Source: Bacillota bacterium (lineage in GTDB: Bacteria; Bacillota; Clostridia; Peptostreptococcales; Anaerovoracaceae). From it: a stretch of 15,097 bases of DNA. The notes under the pieces are model-generated. The model did no database searches. It worked only from the letters and a program-made list of their open reading frames with translations, and was not told the DNA's origin. The translations under genes were made by a program, and so were the position numbers. This document shows positions 1 through 6,968 of the stretch, in pieces (positions within the stretch are counted from its first letter, which is position 1; every line of letters starts with the position of its first letter). The stretch is taken from positions 1-15,097 of the forward strand of contig JAFZRK010000050.1 of assembly GCA_017619905.1 (NCBI GenBank), in the 5' to 3' direction.

Positions 1-1242
1 GCCAACGAGGGAATAATCGTAATGGCAGCCACCAACCGTCCGGACGTCCTTGATCCCGCCATCTTAAGGCCCGGACGTTTCGACCGTCAGGTAACCATTT
101 CCACGCCGGACGTAAAGGGCCGCGAGGAAGTGTTCCGGCTGTACGCCAAGAACAAGCCGCTGGACGAGAATGTGGACCTTAAGGTGCTGGCCAAGCGCAC
201 CCCGGGCTTCACCCCCGCGGACATAGAGAACATGATGAACGAAGCAGCGCTGCTGACTGCGCGCCGCAACGGCACCATAATACACATGGAGGACCTGGAA
301 GAGGCCATAACCCGCGTCATAGCAGGCCCGCAGAAGCGCAGCCGCGTAATGAGCGAGAAGGAGCGCAAGCTCACCGCTTACCACGAAGCAGGCCACGCCA
401 TAGTCATGAGAGCCACCCCGGGTTCGGATCCGGTCCATCAGGTGACCATAATGCCGCGCGGAACTGCCGGCGGATTCACCATGCAGCTACCGGAGGAGGA
501 CCGCTACTACATTACCCGCACTGAGATGGAGCAGGACATCATGCACCTTCTGGGCGGCCGCATAGCGGAGTCCCTGGTCCTGGGCGACATCTCCACCGGC
601 GCTTCCAACGATCTGGAGCGCGCCACCAAGACCGCTCACGACATGGTCACCAAGTACGGAATGAGCGAGGCCATAGGCCCCATCAACTACTCCGACTCCG
701 ACGAAGTGTTCCTGGGCAGAGACTTTACGTCCAAGCAGAACTACTCGGAGGAGCTTGCTTCCAAGATAGACGCCGAGGTCCGCAACATAATCGACGCCGC
801 TTACGCGGACGCCGAAAGACTGCTGACAGAGCACAGGGCGGAGCTGGACCGCGTAGCCGAGGCGCTCCTGGAAATGGAGACCCTGGACGCGGATCAGTTC
901 GAGGCGATATACAGCAACTCAAAAACAGTTGCAGAGCTTCAGGACGAGGATTCCGTAAAGAACAAGGCCCGCAAAGAGGTGGAAGACGCCGAGGCGGAGG
1001 CCCGCGCAAAGAAGGAAGCCGCGGAGCAGGCCATGCGCGACGAGCTGGATAACGCAGTGTCCGGAGGCACACCCAAGAGGCCTCCCGTGCACACGCGTAT
1101 CGCAAGGATAGATAAGAACGGACACATCTCCGTGGTAGGAGACGAAAAGCGTCAGAAGCCGCAGACCGGAAAAGAGCAGCCGCTCGGCACCGGATCCGGC
1201 AAGGCGGACAAGGAACAGGAAGAGGACGGCAGCAATGAGTGA
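1..1242 (+). CDS. ftsH: FtsH ATP-dependent zinc metalloprotease, C-terminal part (5' truncated by window)
   Basis: This is the 3' part of a membrane-anchored AAA+ protease that unfolds and degrades membrane and short-lived cytosolic proteins. The frame is open from base 1. It begins inside the AAA second region of homology (AATNRPDVLDPAILRPGRFDR, with both arginine fingers). The M41 peptidase domain follows, with the zinc motif HEAGH at bases 382-396 and a downstream acidic ligand region (STGASNDLERAT). The N-terminal membrane segments and Walker motifs lie before the window. After the peptidase helices the protein runs about 90 residues in a charged, low-complexity tail (KARKEVEDAEAEARAKKEAAEQ and on). 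Such tails are variable in the family. The stop overlaps the start of the next gene by 8 bp, so the two are probably co-translated. Identification is firm. Confidence 0.97.
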   Translation, partial: ANEGIIVMAATNRPDVLDPAILRPGRFDRQVTISTPDVKGREEVFRLYAKNKPLDENVDLKVLAKRTPGFTPADIENMMNEAALLTARRNGTIIHMEDLEEAITRVIAGPQKRSRVMSEKERKLTAYHEAGHAIVMRATPGSDPVHQVTIMPRGTAGGFTMQLPEEDRYYITRTEMEQDIMHLLGGRIAESLVLGDISTGASNDLERATKTAHDMVTKYGMSEAIGPINYSDSDEVFLGRDFTSKQNYSEELASKIDAEVRNIIDAAYADAERLLTEHRAELDRVAEALLEMETLDADQFEAIYSNSKTVAELQDEDSVKNKARKEVEDAEAEARAKKEAAEQAMRDELDNAVSGGTPKRPPVHTRIARIDKNGHISVVGDEKRQKPQTGKEQPLGTGSGKADKEQEEDGSNE

Positions 1243-2407
1243 GACATTCAGCAACAACCTGTTAAACGGCACCATCTACCACCTGCTCAACTTCGAGAAG
1301 TACTCCAACTTCCAGCAGGCGGCAAAGCAGGCAGCCATCAACAACAACTTCCAGATAGTGCTCTTCTCGGCGGATTTCAACGTGGTATTCTCCGTTGAGA
1401 CCCGTCACACCGTAAGCATAGAGGACGCCGTAAAGACGCGTCTGGACCGGCTGGACTTCGACAAGGAGCGCCGCGGCATACGCCTGGACGTGCGCGGACT
1501 TGAGACCTACTGGGGCCCGCTGGACATAGCCGGCATCCGCTACTATCTGATGCTTGCGGACAACGACAACTACTACACCCAGGACGAGATGACCAAGCTG
1601 GCGGAGATAATGGAGCTGGCCATGGGAATGTGGAACTACGTTCCCGACCGTGACCCCGCCGCCGAGATGCTTCGCGCCTTAAGGCGCGGCAACCGCGGCC
1701 TTGCCCACACCCTCATGGAGGAGCAGGGGCTTAAGGAGAGCGACATCCAGGGCGTGTTCATGATCTCCGGAGCCAGGAAGGATGAGGCGCTGCCCGCCAT
1801 CTCCGGCTTTGAGACCGAGAAAGGCCTTCGCACCATAAAGATAGCCGAGCCGGACGAGATAGTCGGCCTGGTGCTCAGCTCCCCCAACGCGGAAGTTCCG
1901 ACCTCCGACGACTGGAAGAAGCTGGCAAACCTGCTTTCGCAGTACGGCGCAAAGAAGACCTTCAGCGTCATGAGCGGCGCCGGCATAGAGGGCGCCTGCA
2001 ACGCGTTCCAGCTGATAAACGAGACCGAAGCATTCGTGCAGTTCATATTCCCGCAGAAGCGGTCCTTCACCAAGTTCGAGCTGGCTCTTGCCGCTAACTG
2101 CGTAAACATCTGCATGAACGGCGGCAGCGTAAAGCGCAACTATCTGGACCTGATCCGCCCGTTCAGGGACGCCACGGACAACAAGTCCAGACAGCTGATG
2201 GAGACCCTGGAAGTCTTCGTGCTGGACGCCGGACTTTCGTCCTCCAAGGCATCGCGGCTCATGGACGTGCACGTCAACACGGTCCAGTACCGTCTGAAGC
2301 GCATACGCGAGATGCTGGGAACGGACATCACAGCAAACACCATCGTGCCCGGACTCATGGTAGCCCTGGCCGTGCAGAGGATAGAAAAGGAGGCCGGACC
2401 GTTTTAA
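1235..2407 (+). CDS. PucR/CdaR-family transcriptional regulator (390 aa)
   Basis: A probable cytosolic DNA-binding regulator. The last ~70 residues match the PucR C-terminal helix-turn-helix: from about residue 321, a segment reading TLEVFVLDAGLSSSKASRLM, then HVNTVQYRLKRIREMLG, the hallmark of this family. The N-terminal two thirds carry no motif I can name. The region around residues 15-130 (NNFQIVLFSADFNVVFS to YYLMLADNDNYY) has the alternating beta/alpha look of a small ligand-sensing domain, which is inference. The start is chosen for its 8-bp overlap with ftsH and a purine-rich stretch (GGAAGAGGA) just upstream. It lies 15 bp before coaX. A PucR regulator between ftsH and coaX is unusual, and its targets cannot be told from the window. 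Family assignment rests on the HTH. Confidence 0.88.
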   Translation: MSETFSNNLLNGTIYHLLNFEKYSNFQQAAKQAAINNNFQIVLFSADFNVVFSVETRHTVSIEDAVKTRLDRLDFDKERRGIRLDVRGLETYWGPLDIAGIRYYLMLADNDNYYTQDEMTKLAEIMELAMGMWNYVPDRDPAAEMLRALRRGNRGLAHTLMEEQGLKESDIQGVFMISGARKDEALPAISGFETEKGLRTIKIAEPDEIVGLVLSSPNAEVPTSDDWKKLANLLSQYGAKKTFSVMSGAGIEGACNAFQLINETEAFVQFIFPQKRSFTKFELALAANCVNICMNGGSVKRNYLDLIRPFRDATDNKSRQLMETLEVFVLDAGLSSSKASRLMDVHVNTVQYRLKRIREMLGTDITANTIVPGLMVALAVQRIEKEAGPF

Positions 2408-2422
2408 GGCCGGTACACTGAC

Positions 2423-3229
2423 ATGCTTTTAGCTTTAGACGTAGGCAACACCAACATAGTAATGGGTCTGTACAACGGCAAGGAGCTCAAGGGTTCCTGG
2501 CGTATGGAGACCAACCAGAAGAAGAGCGCAGACGAGTACGCGGTATTCATCCGCCAGCTCTTCGACACCCACGGCTTTACCTTCAAGGACGTGGACGACG
2601 TCATAATCTCGACGGTAGTTCCGTCCATGACGTACACGCTGCAGCACATGTGCCGCTATTACTTCAGCTGCGAGCCTATAATCGTGGGCCCCGGGGTAAA
2701 GACCGGACTTATCATCAAGTACGACAACCCCAAGATGCTGGGCGCGGACCGTATCGTAAACAGCGTGGCGGCCGTGGCCAAATATCCTGCGCCGCTGATC
2801 ATAATCGACTGCGGTACGGCTACAACGTTCTGCGCGGTATCGGACAAGAACGAGTACCTGGGCGGCGCAATAGCTCCCGGACTTAAGATCAGCTCCGAGG
2901 CGCTGTTCGAAAAGACCGCGAAGCTGCCCCGCGTGGAGATCGAGGTGCCTAAGAAGGCCATATGCCACAACACCACTGAAGGCATGCAGGCCGGTCTGGT
3001 GTTCGGCCACATAGGAATGGCGGAATACATCGTAAGGCGCATGAAGGAAGAGATCCGGGCCGTCTACGGCAAGGACAAGCCCATAACCGTAATAGGCACC
3101 GGCGGCATGGCGTACATCATCAAGGACAATTCGGACTGCATAGACGTTCTGGACAAGATGCTGACGCTCGAGGGACTGCTGCTGATCTACGAAAAGAACA
3201 AGCCGGAAGACAAGAAGGCGGAAGAATGA
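2423..3229 (+). CDS. coaX: Type III pantothenate kinase
   Basis: Phosphorylates pantothenate with ATP, the first step of coenzyme A synthesis, in the cytosol. At 268 aa it fits the CoaX family. The ASKHA-fold signatures are in order: phosphate-1 loop LLALDVGNTNIVMGLY at residues 2-17; GADR at 107-110, containing the catalytic aspartate; phosphate-2 loop IIDCGTATTF at 127-136; GGAIAPGL at 147-154; and the adenosine motif IGTGGMA at 224-230. The start is the only one giving the canonical N-terminus. Its ribosome-binding site is poor (AAGG about 13 nt upstream), so translation may be coupled to the preceding regulator gene, which ends 15 bp before. The stop TGA overlaps the ATG of the next gene (ATGA). 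Type III kinases are not feedback-inhibited by CoA, which is known for the family. Confidence 0.96.
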   Translation: MLLALDVGNTNIVMGLYNGKELKGSWRMETNQKKSADEYAVFIRQLFDTHGFTFKDVDDVIISTVVPSMTYTLQHMCRYYFSCEPIIVGPGVKTGLIIKYDNPKMLGADRIVNSVAAVAKYPAPLIIIDCGTATTFCAVSDKNEYLGGAIAPGLKISSEALFEKTAKLPRVEIEVPKKAICHNTTEGMQAGLVFGHIGMAEYIVRRMKEEIRAVYGKDKPITVIGTGGMAYIIKDNSDCIDVLDKMLTLEGLLLIYEKNKPEDKKAEE

Positions 3230-4257
3230 CGGAGTTTTTAGGGCTGGCGCTTGAGAGCTCCATGGCTCTGGCGCCGCTGGCCGGCATATCGGACTCCGCT
3301 TTCAGGCGGCTGGCAAGGGAGCAGGGCGCGGCGCTCTCATGCACGGAGATGGTCTCCGCAAAGGGACTCTACTACAGGAGCCCGGGGACGGAGGAGCTGC
3401 TGGCGATAGACCCGTCGGAAGGACCGGTGGGCATACAGATCTTCGGCAGCGAGCCGGATATGATCGCCTTTGCGGCGGACAAGCTGAAGGACCGCCCCAA
3501 CGCGTTTCTGGACATAAACATGGGATGCCCGGTGCCCAAGGTCGTTAAGAACGGCGAGGGCTCAGCCATGCTGCTTGACCCGGACAATGCCGCAAGGTGC
3601 GTGGAAGCCGCGGTAGAACACGGCGGCGGGAAGCCCGTCACCGTAAAGATGCGCATAGGGTTCTGCGGAAAGCCAGGCGGTCCGGACGTGACGCAGGCGG
3701 GATCGGCGGACGCAGGGCCGGCGGAGCGGAACACCTACGACTACGTGGGCTTCGCCAAACTCATGGAAAGGGCCGGAGCATCCGCGGTAGCCGTCCACGG
3801 ACGCACCCGCGAGCAGTACTACAGCGGAAAGGCAGACTGGAACGCCATCGCGGAGATAGCAAACGCGCTGAGCATACCGGTTGCCGGAAACGGAGACGTT
3901 CAGTCCGCGGAGGACGCCCGCAGGATGATGGAGCAGACCGGCTGCAGAATGGTCCTTATAGGACGCGCGGCTCTGGGAGACCCCTGGGTATTCGCGGAAT
4001 GGCAGGACCCGAAGGCCGGCAAACGGTACAGGAGCGCGGAGGAGATATCCGCGATGATGCTGAGGCACTTCGAACTGCTGAGGCAGATAAAGGGCGACCG
4101 CACCGCGGTGATGGAGATGCGCAAGCATTTCGGCTGGTACACCAAGGGCGTGCGCGGAGCGGCGGAGCTCCGAAGGCAGGTAAACACGGCGGCGGACGCC
4201 TGTCAGATGATACAGTTCATTAACGACGCGGCCCTCCTGACGGCCGGCCGCAGATAA
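3226..4257 (+). CDS. tRNA-dihydrouridine synthase (DusB-like)
   Basis: An FMN-dependent enzyme reducing specific uridines of tRNA to dihydrouridine. It has a TIM-barrel catalytic domain with a C-terminal helical tRNA-binding part. Motifs include MALAPLAGISDSAFR (13-27), QIFGS (71-75), DINMGCPVPKV with the catalytic Cys101, VKMRIG (140-145), HGRTREQYYSGKADW (191-205), GNGDV (221-225) and the FMN-phosphate site IGRAALGDPWVF (245-256). MRKHFGWYTKG near the C-terminus is also typical. Residues about 146-168 (GFCGKPGGPDVTQ...) form an insert, rich in Gly, Ala and Asp, where DusB proteins normally run straight from the MRIG strand to the next helix. The length (343 aa) is near normal. It overlaps coaX by 4 bp. 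Dus membership is certain, while the exact subfamily (DusB or another) is inferred from the cluster. Confidence 0.93.
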   Translation: MTEFLGLALESSMALAPLAGISDSAFRRLAREQGAALSCTEMVSAKGLYYRSPGTEELLAIDPSEGPVGIQIFGSEPDMIAFAADKLKDRPNAFLDINMGCPVPKVVKNGEGSAMLLDPDNAARCVEAAVEHGGGKPVTVKMRIGFCGKPGGPDVTQAGSADAGPAERNTYDYVGFAKLMERAGASAVAVHGRTREQYYSGKADWNAIAEIANALSIPVAGNGDVQSAEDARRMMEQTGCRMVLIGRAALGDPWVFAEWQDPKAGKRYRSAEEISAMMLRHFELLRQIKGDRTAVMEMRKHFGWYTKGVRGAAELRRQVNTAADACQMIQFINDAALLTAGRR

Positions 4258-4268
4258 CAGGAAATGAC

Positions 4269-4333
4269 GCGGCTGCGCGGCGCGGAGCCGCACATAAGAA
4301 GATCAAGGAAATGCTGCGGCTGCAAAGCGCCGC
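4269..4333 (+). other. Dus-greA intergenic spacer with two weak GC hairpins
   Basis: Two short stems lie here: GCGGCT (4269-4274) with AGCCGC (4286-4291), and GCGGC (4316-4320) with GCCGC (4329-4333). Neither is followed by a T-run, so they are not convincing terminators. I see no clear promoter for greA, and read-through from the upstream genes is possible. The greA Shine-Dalgarno AAGGAG follows shortly after. Confidence 0.35.
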
Positions 4334-4360
4334 TCATCAATAAAACCAAAGGAGAACATC

Positions 4361-4855
4361 ATGGCAGAAGAGATTCTTTTTACACAAGAAGGTTATGACA
4401 AGATCGTGGCGGAGCACGACTATCTCGTAACGGTAAGGCGTCCGGAAGTCACCGAGCACCTTAAGATCGCAAGGTCCTTCGGAGACCTTTCCGAAAACGC
4501 GGAATACGATGCCGCCAAGGAAGAACAGGCCGACGTCGAAGCCCAGATCCTCAAGCTGGAGGAGATGATGCGCAACGCCAAGATCGTCGCGGAAGAGGAG
4601 ATGACCGGCGAGCACGTCAACCTGGGCCTTTCCGTAAAGATCAAGGACCTCAAGACCAAGGAGAGCTTCGTCTACAAGATCGTGGGCATAACGGACGCGG
4701 ACCCCATAGAGAACCGCATCTCCAACCAGTCCCCGGTCGGCAAGGCGCTCATCGGCAAGAAGGTAGGCGACAAGGTGGAAGTCGTCATCGAGAGCAAGGA
4801 CGCTTCCGAAGGTCAGGTCCTGCGCTACCAGGTAATGGAGATCATAAAGGACTGA
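4361..4855 (+). CDS. greA: Transcription elongation factor GreA
   Basis: A cytosolic RNA-polymerase factor that enters the secondary channel and stimulates cleavage of backtracked RNA. At 164 aa it is the usual length. The N-terminal coiled coil covers about residues 1-78. The tip motif is GDLSENAEYDAAKEEQ (41-56), with the two acidic residues (Asp42, Glu45) used in cleavage. The C-terminal FKBP-like domain includes ISNQSPVGKALIGKKVGDKVEV. Between that segment and the last strand, the protein carries a few residues (IESKDASEGQVLR) where many GreA proteins have a shorter turn. The start has a clear AAGGAG 7 nt upstream. greA immediately before lysS is a common arrangement in Bacillota. The stop codon overlaps a REP-like palindrome. 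Confidence 0.97.
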   Translation: MAEEILFTQEGYDKIVAEHDYLVTVRRPEVTEHLKIARSFGDLSENAEYDAAKEEQADVEAQILKLEEMMRNAKIVAEEEMTGEHVNLGLSVKIKDLKTKESFVYKIVGITDADPIENRISNQSPVGKALIGKKVGDKVEVVIESKDASEGQVLRYQVMEIIKD

Positions 4856-4878
4856 CACAGGGGACGGTCCTCTGAGTC
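4854..4878. repeat. REP-like 25-nt palindrome, copy A
   Basis: An imperfect hairpin: arms GACACAGGGGA and TCCTCTGAGTC around a CGG loop, with one mismatch and one G-T pair. It overlaps the greA stop codon. The core ACAGGGGACGGT recurs at 13660-13684 in the same position relative to a gene end, with the same total length. I recall the GGGGACGGTTCT core from dispersed palindromes in many bacterial genomes, often linked to REP-associated tyrosine transposases. That link is from memory and untested here. Confidence 0.6.
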
Positions 4879-4918
4879 CGCCCGCGGACCGGGGATGCCT
4901 CTGCGTAAGCATGGAATA

Positions 4919-4943
4919 ATGGCAACTGTTTTTTGGTTGCTAT
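4919..4943 (+). promoter_or_regulatory. Hairpin upstream of lysS
   Basis: Arms ATGGCAAC (4919-4926) and GTTGCTAT (4936-4943) around loop TGTTTTTTG form an 8-bp stem with one G-T pair. The T-run is in the loop, not after the stem, so it is not a normal terminator. A related hairpin (AGCAACT/AGTTGCT) lies after lysS at 6581-6603. Function unknown. Confidence 0.35.
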
Positions 4944-4970
4944 CGTTTAAGTATTGAAAATTCAACGATC

Positions 4971-6491
4971 ATGGAAAACAACAACACACAGGCCCAGGCG
5001 CCGCAGAGCGTTCAGGACCTTTCCGAACAGACACAGATAAGGATGCAGAAGCTGGCGGACCTTCAGGCCGCAGGCAGCGATCCCTACCTCATAACCAAGT
5101 TCCCGCAGGACGCGTTCTCCGCGGATCTTAAGGCGGAATTCGCCGAGACCCTGGAGGCCGAGCAGCATTCCGGCAGGATCGTAAGCATAGCCGGACGCCT
5201 CATGAGCAAGCGCGTAATGGGCAAGGCGTCCTTCGCGCACCTGCGCGACGACAAAGGCGACATCCAGCTCTACGTGCGCCGCGACGTTCTGGGCGACGAG
5301 CCCTACGCTGGCTTCAAGAAGCTGGACATAGGCGACATCATCGGCGTCACCGGCGAGGTGTTCCGTACCAGGACCGGCGAGCTTTCGGTGGAGGCGCAGC
5401 AGCTGACCCTGCTGTCCAAATGCCTGCACCCGCTGCCGGAGAAGTTCCACGGCCTTACGGACATAGAGCTCCGCTACCGCCAGCGCTACGTGGACCTGAT
5501 GGTCAACCCGGAGGTAAAGGAGACCTTCGTAAAGCGCAGCGCCATCCTGCGCGGCATCCGCGACTACATGGACGCCCAGGGCTACTTGGAGGTGGAGACC
5601 CCCATACTCACCCCGTTCGAGATCGGAGCGGCGGCAAGGCCCTTCACCACGCACCACAACACGCTGGACATGGACATGGTCCTGCGCATAGAGACCGAGC
5701 TCTATCTTAAGCGCCTCATCGTGGGCGGCATGGACCGCGTCTACGAAATTGGCCGCATTTTCCGCAACGAAGGCATGGACCCCCGCCACAATCCGGAGTT
5801 TACGTCCATTGAAATGTACCAAGCGTACACTAACCTGAACGGTATGATGGATCTGGCCGAGGGCCTCATCAAATACCTGGCCGACAAGGTCTGCGGCACC
5901 CGCAAGATCAACTACCAGGGCACCGAGATAGATCTGGACAACTGGACCCGCATGTCCATGAAGGAAGCCGTCAAGAAGTACAGCGGCGTGGACTTCGACC
6001 TGGTCAAGACGGACGAGGAAGCCATAGAGCTGGCCAAGCAGTACCACGTGGAGCTGCCGGAAGTCAAGACCATAGGCAACATCCTGCCGGAGTTCTTCGA
6101 CGCTTTCGCCGAGGACAAGATGGTCCAGCCGACCTTCATCTACGACTACCCGGTGGAGATCTCCCCGCTTGCTAAGCGCAAGCCGGACGACCCCGCCTAC
6201 ACGGAGCGCTTCGAGTTCTTCATCAACTGCATGGAGTTCGGCAACGCGTTCTCCGAGCTGAACGACCCCATAGACCAGCGCGCCCGCTTCGAGCGCCAGG
6301 TGGCCGAGCGCAAGGCCATAGAGCCGGACTGCAAGGCCCGCGTGGACTACGACTTCATAAACGCTCTGGAGTACGGCATGCCCCCGACCGGCGGAATGGG
6401 CATAGGCGTGGACCGTCTGGTGATGCTCCTTACGGACAGCGCCAGCATCCGCGACGTGCTGCTCTTCCCCACGATGACCCCGGAGGAATAG
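4971..6491 (+). CDS. lysS: Lysyl-tRNA synthetase, class II
   Basis: Charges tRNA-Lys with lysine using ATP, as a cytosolic homodimer. At 506 aa it is the normal bacterial length. An N-terminal OB-fold anticodon-binding domain (about residues 60-165; VSIAGRLMSKRVMGKASFAHLRD) precedes the class II catalytic core. Motif 1 is GYLEVETPILTP. Motif 2 is RIFRNEGMDPRHNPEFTSIEMY near residues 260-281. Motif 3 is GMGIGVDRLVMLLT near 471-484. The usual G-G-A-S-A stretch after motif 1 reads EIGAAARPFTTHHNTLDMDM, a mild variant. The ATG at 4971 lacks any recognisable Shine-Dalgarno (upstream reads AAAATTCAACGATC), unlike greA. A weak hairpin sits about 30 nt upstream. No T-box motif is visible. A terminator follows at 6659-6691. 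Confidence 0.97.
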   Translation: MENNNTQAQAPQSVQDLSEQTQIRMQKLADLQAAGSDPYLITKFPQDAFSADLKAEFAETLEAEQHSGRIVSIAGRLMSKRVMGKASFAHLRDDKGDIQLYVRRDVLGDEPYAGFKKLDIGDIIGVTGEVFRTRTGELSVEAQQLTLLSKCLHPLPEKFHGLTDIELRYRQRYVDLMVNPEVKETFVKRSAILRGIRDYMDAQGYLEVETPILTPFEIGAAARPFTTHHNTLDMDMVLRIETELYLKRLIVGGMDRVYEIGRIFRNEGMDPRHNPEFTSIEMYQAYTNLNGMMDLAEGLIKYLADKVCGTRKINYQGTEIDLDNWTRMSMKEAVKKYSGVDFDLVKTDEEAIELAKQYHVELPEVKTIGNILPEFFDAFAEDKMVQPTFIYDYPVEISPLAKRKPDDPAYTERFEFFINCMEFGNAFSELNDPIDQRARFERQVAERKAIEPDCKARVDYDFINALEYGMPPTGGMGIGVDRLVMLLTDSASIRDVLLFPTMTPEE

Positions 6492-6580
6492 AAGTTATTG
6501 TTCGGGGCTAAAGAACAATGGCCCCGGAAGAACAGAAGCCACAGCCATGGCAGAGCATAGTAATTACAAGGGCATTAGCA

Positions 6581-6603
6581 TAGCAACTAATTATCAGTTG
6601 CTA
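6581..6603. repeat. Perfect 8-bp inverted repeat downstream of lysS
   Basis: TAGCAACT (6581-6588) and AGTTGCTA (6596-6603) form a perfect stem with a 7-nt AT-rich loop. It lacks a T-tail. Its arm resembles the hairpin before lysS (4919-4943). It could be an mRNA 3' structure or a repeat fragment. Confidence 0.4.
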
Positions 6604-6658
6604 ACGCAAGGGCCGTTGAACCCCAATAAGTATCCATAGAACAGCAACAAATAATACA

Positions 6659-6691
6659 GCCATCGGTCATCATCCGGCCGGTGGCGTTTTT
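6659..6691 (+). terminator. Rho-independent terminator of lysS
   Basis: Arms GCCATCGG (6659-6666) and CCGGTGGC (6678-6685) pair over 8 bp with one wobble, around an 11-nt loop, followed by GTTTTTA. It is on the coding strand 168 nt after the lysS stop. Confidence 0.75.
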
Positions 6692-6733
6692 ATACTGTCG
6701 GTTTCATTTCGTCCCAAATAGGACAGTAATTAT

Positions 6734-6776
6734 AAAAACAGGGGGAAGAATTCAGTCTGCTTTTCCCCCTGTTTTT
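6734..6776. terminator. Strong bidirectional hairpin terminator (first of three)
   Basis: AAAAACAGGGGGAA (6734-6747) pairs perfectly with TTCCCCCTGTTTTT (6763-6776), a 14-bp stem. A-run and T-run flank the GC core, so it can end transcription from both lysS and the convergent regulator gene. Confidence 0.85.
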
Positions 6777-6792
6777 GCTATTATGCGCGTTT

Positions 6793-6829
6793 CAGGGGGA
6801 AAACAGGCAGCCGGCATCCCCCTGTTTTT
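6793..6829 (+). terminator. Second C-rich hairpin terminator
   Basis: CAGGGGGA (6793-6800) pairs with TCCCCCTG (6817-6824), followed by TTTTTA. The 3' arm plus tail repeats the CCCCCTGTTTT unit of the hairpin before it. Confidence 0.65.
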
Positions 6830-6842
6830 AGTTTTTTGCACG

Positions 6843-6884
6843 AAAAAGGGGAAAACGCCAACGTCATTCTTCCCCCTGTTTTAT
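6843..6884. terminator. Third C-rich hairpin terminator
   Basis: GGGGAA (6848-6853) pairs with TTCCCC (6870-6875). On the plus strand it is followed by CTGTTTTAT. On the minus strand the stem is followed by TTTTT (complement of 6843-6847), so it is the first terminator met after the minus-strand regulator gene. Confidence 0.6.
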
Positions 6885-6968
6885 AAAAAATGCGAGAAAT
6901 TGGGGCAGAACCCTTCGCTGCACGCGGAGCCGGCCTGCTTTCCCGGTCCGGGCAGCGCATTCATCCCC

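Larger units (their letters stand above)
6492..6968. other. Gene-free convergent intergenic region (lysS / pucR-type gene)
   Basis: No coding region is supported in these 477 bases. Open frames here lack ribosome-binding sites, read through hairpins or mirror the neighbouring gene. From left to right it holds two competing small stems (ATTGTTC/GAACAAT and GGGGC/GCCCC at 6497-6525), an 8-bp perfect hairpin at 6581-6603, the lysS terminator at 6659-6691, and three C-rich hairpins at 6734-6884. The last ~80 bases before the regulator's stop show nothing clear. Confidence 0.7.

Noticed and set aside
4856..4970. T-box or lysine riboswitch leader before lysS
   Set aside because: The spacer is only 115 nt, with no T-box sequence, specifier loop or terminator, and it is too short for a lysine riboswitch.
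4962..6047. Long open frame antisense to lysS (361 codons)
   Set aside because: It is a shadow of a certain synthetase gene, with repetitive valine/leucine/histidine composition.
6497..6526. Possible H-type pseudoknot after the lysS stop (ATTGTTC/GAACAAT interleaved with GGGGC/GCCCC)
   Set aside because: The loop crossing stem 2 would be 0 nt and the one crossing stem 1 only 1 nt, which is sterically unlikely. The two stems are better read as mutually exclusive hairpins.
6734..6884. CRISPR-like array from the repeated CCCCCTGTTTT units
   Set aside because: Repeat units are about 11 nt with uneven spacing and inverted partners. Each reads as a terminator hairpin, and no cas genes are present.
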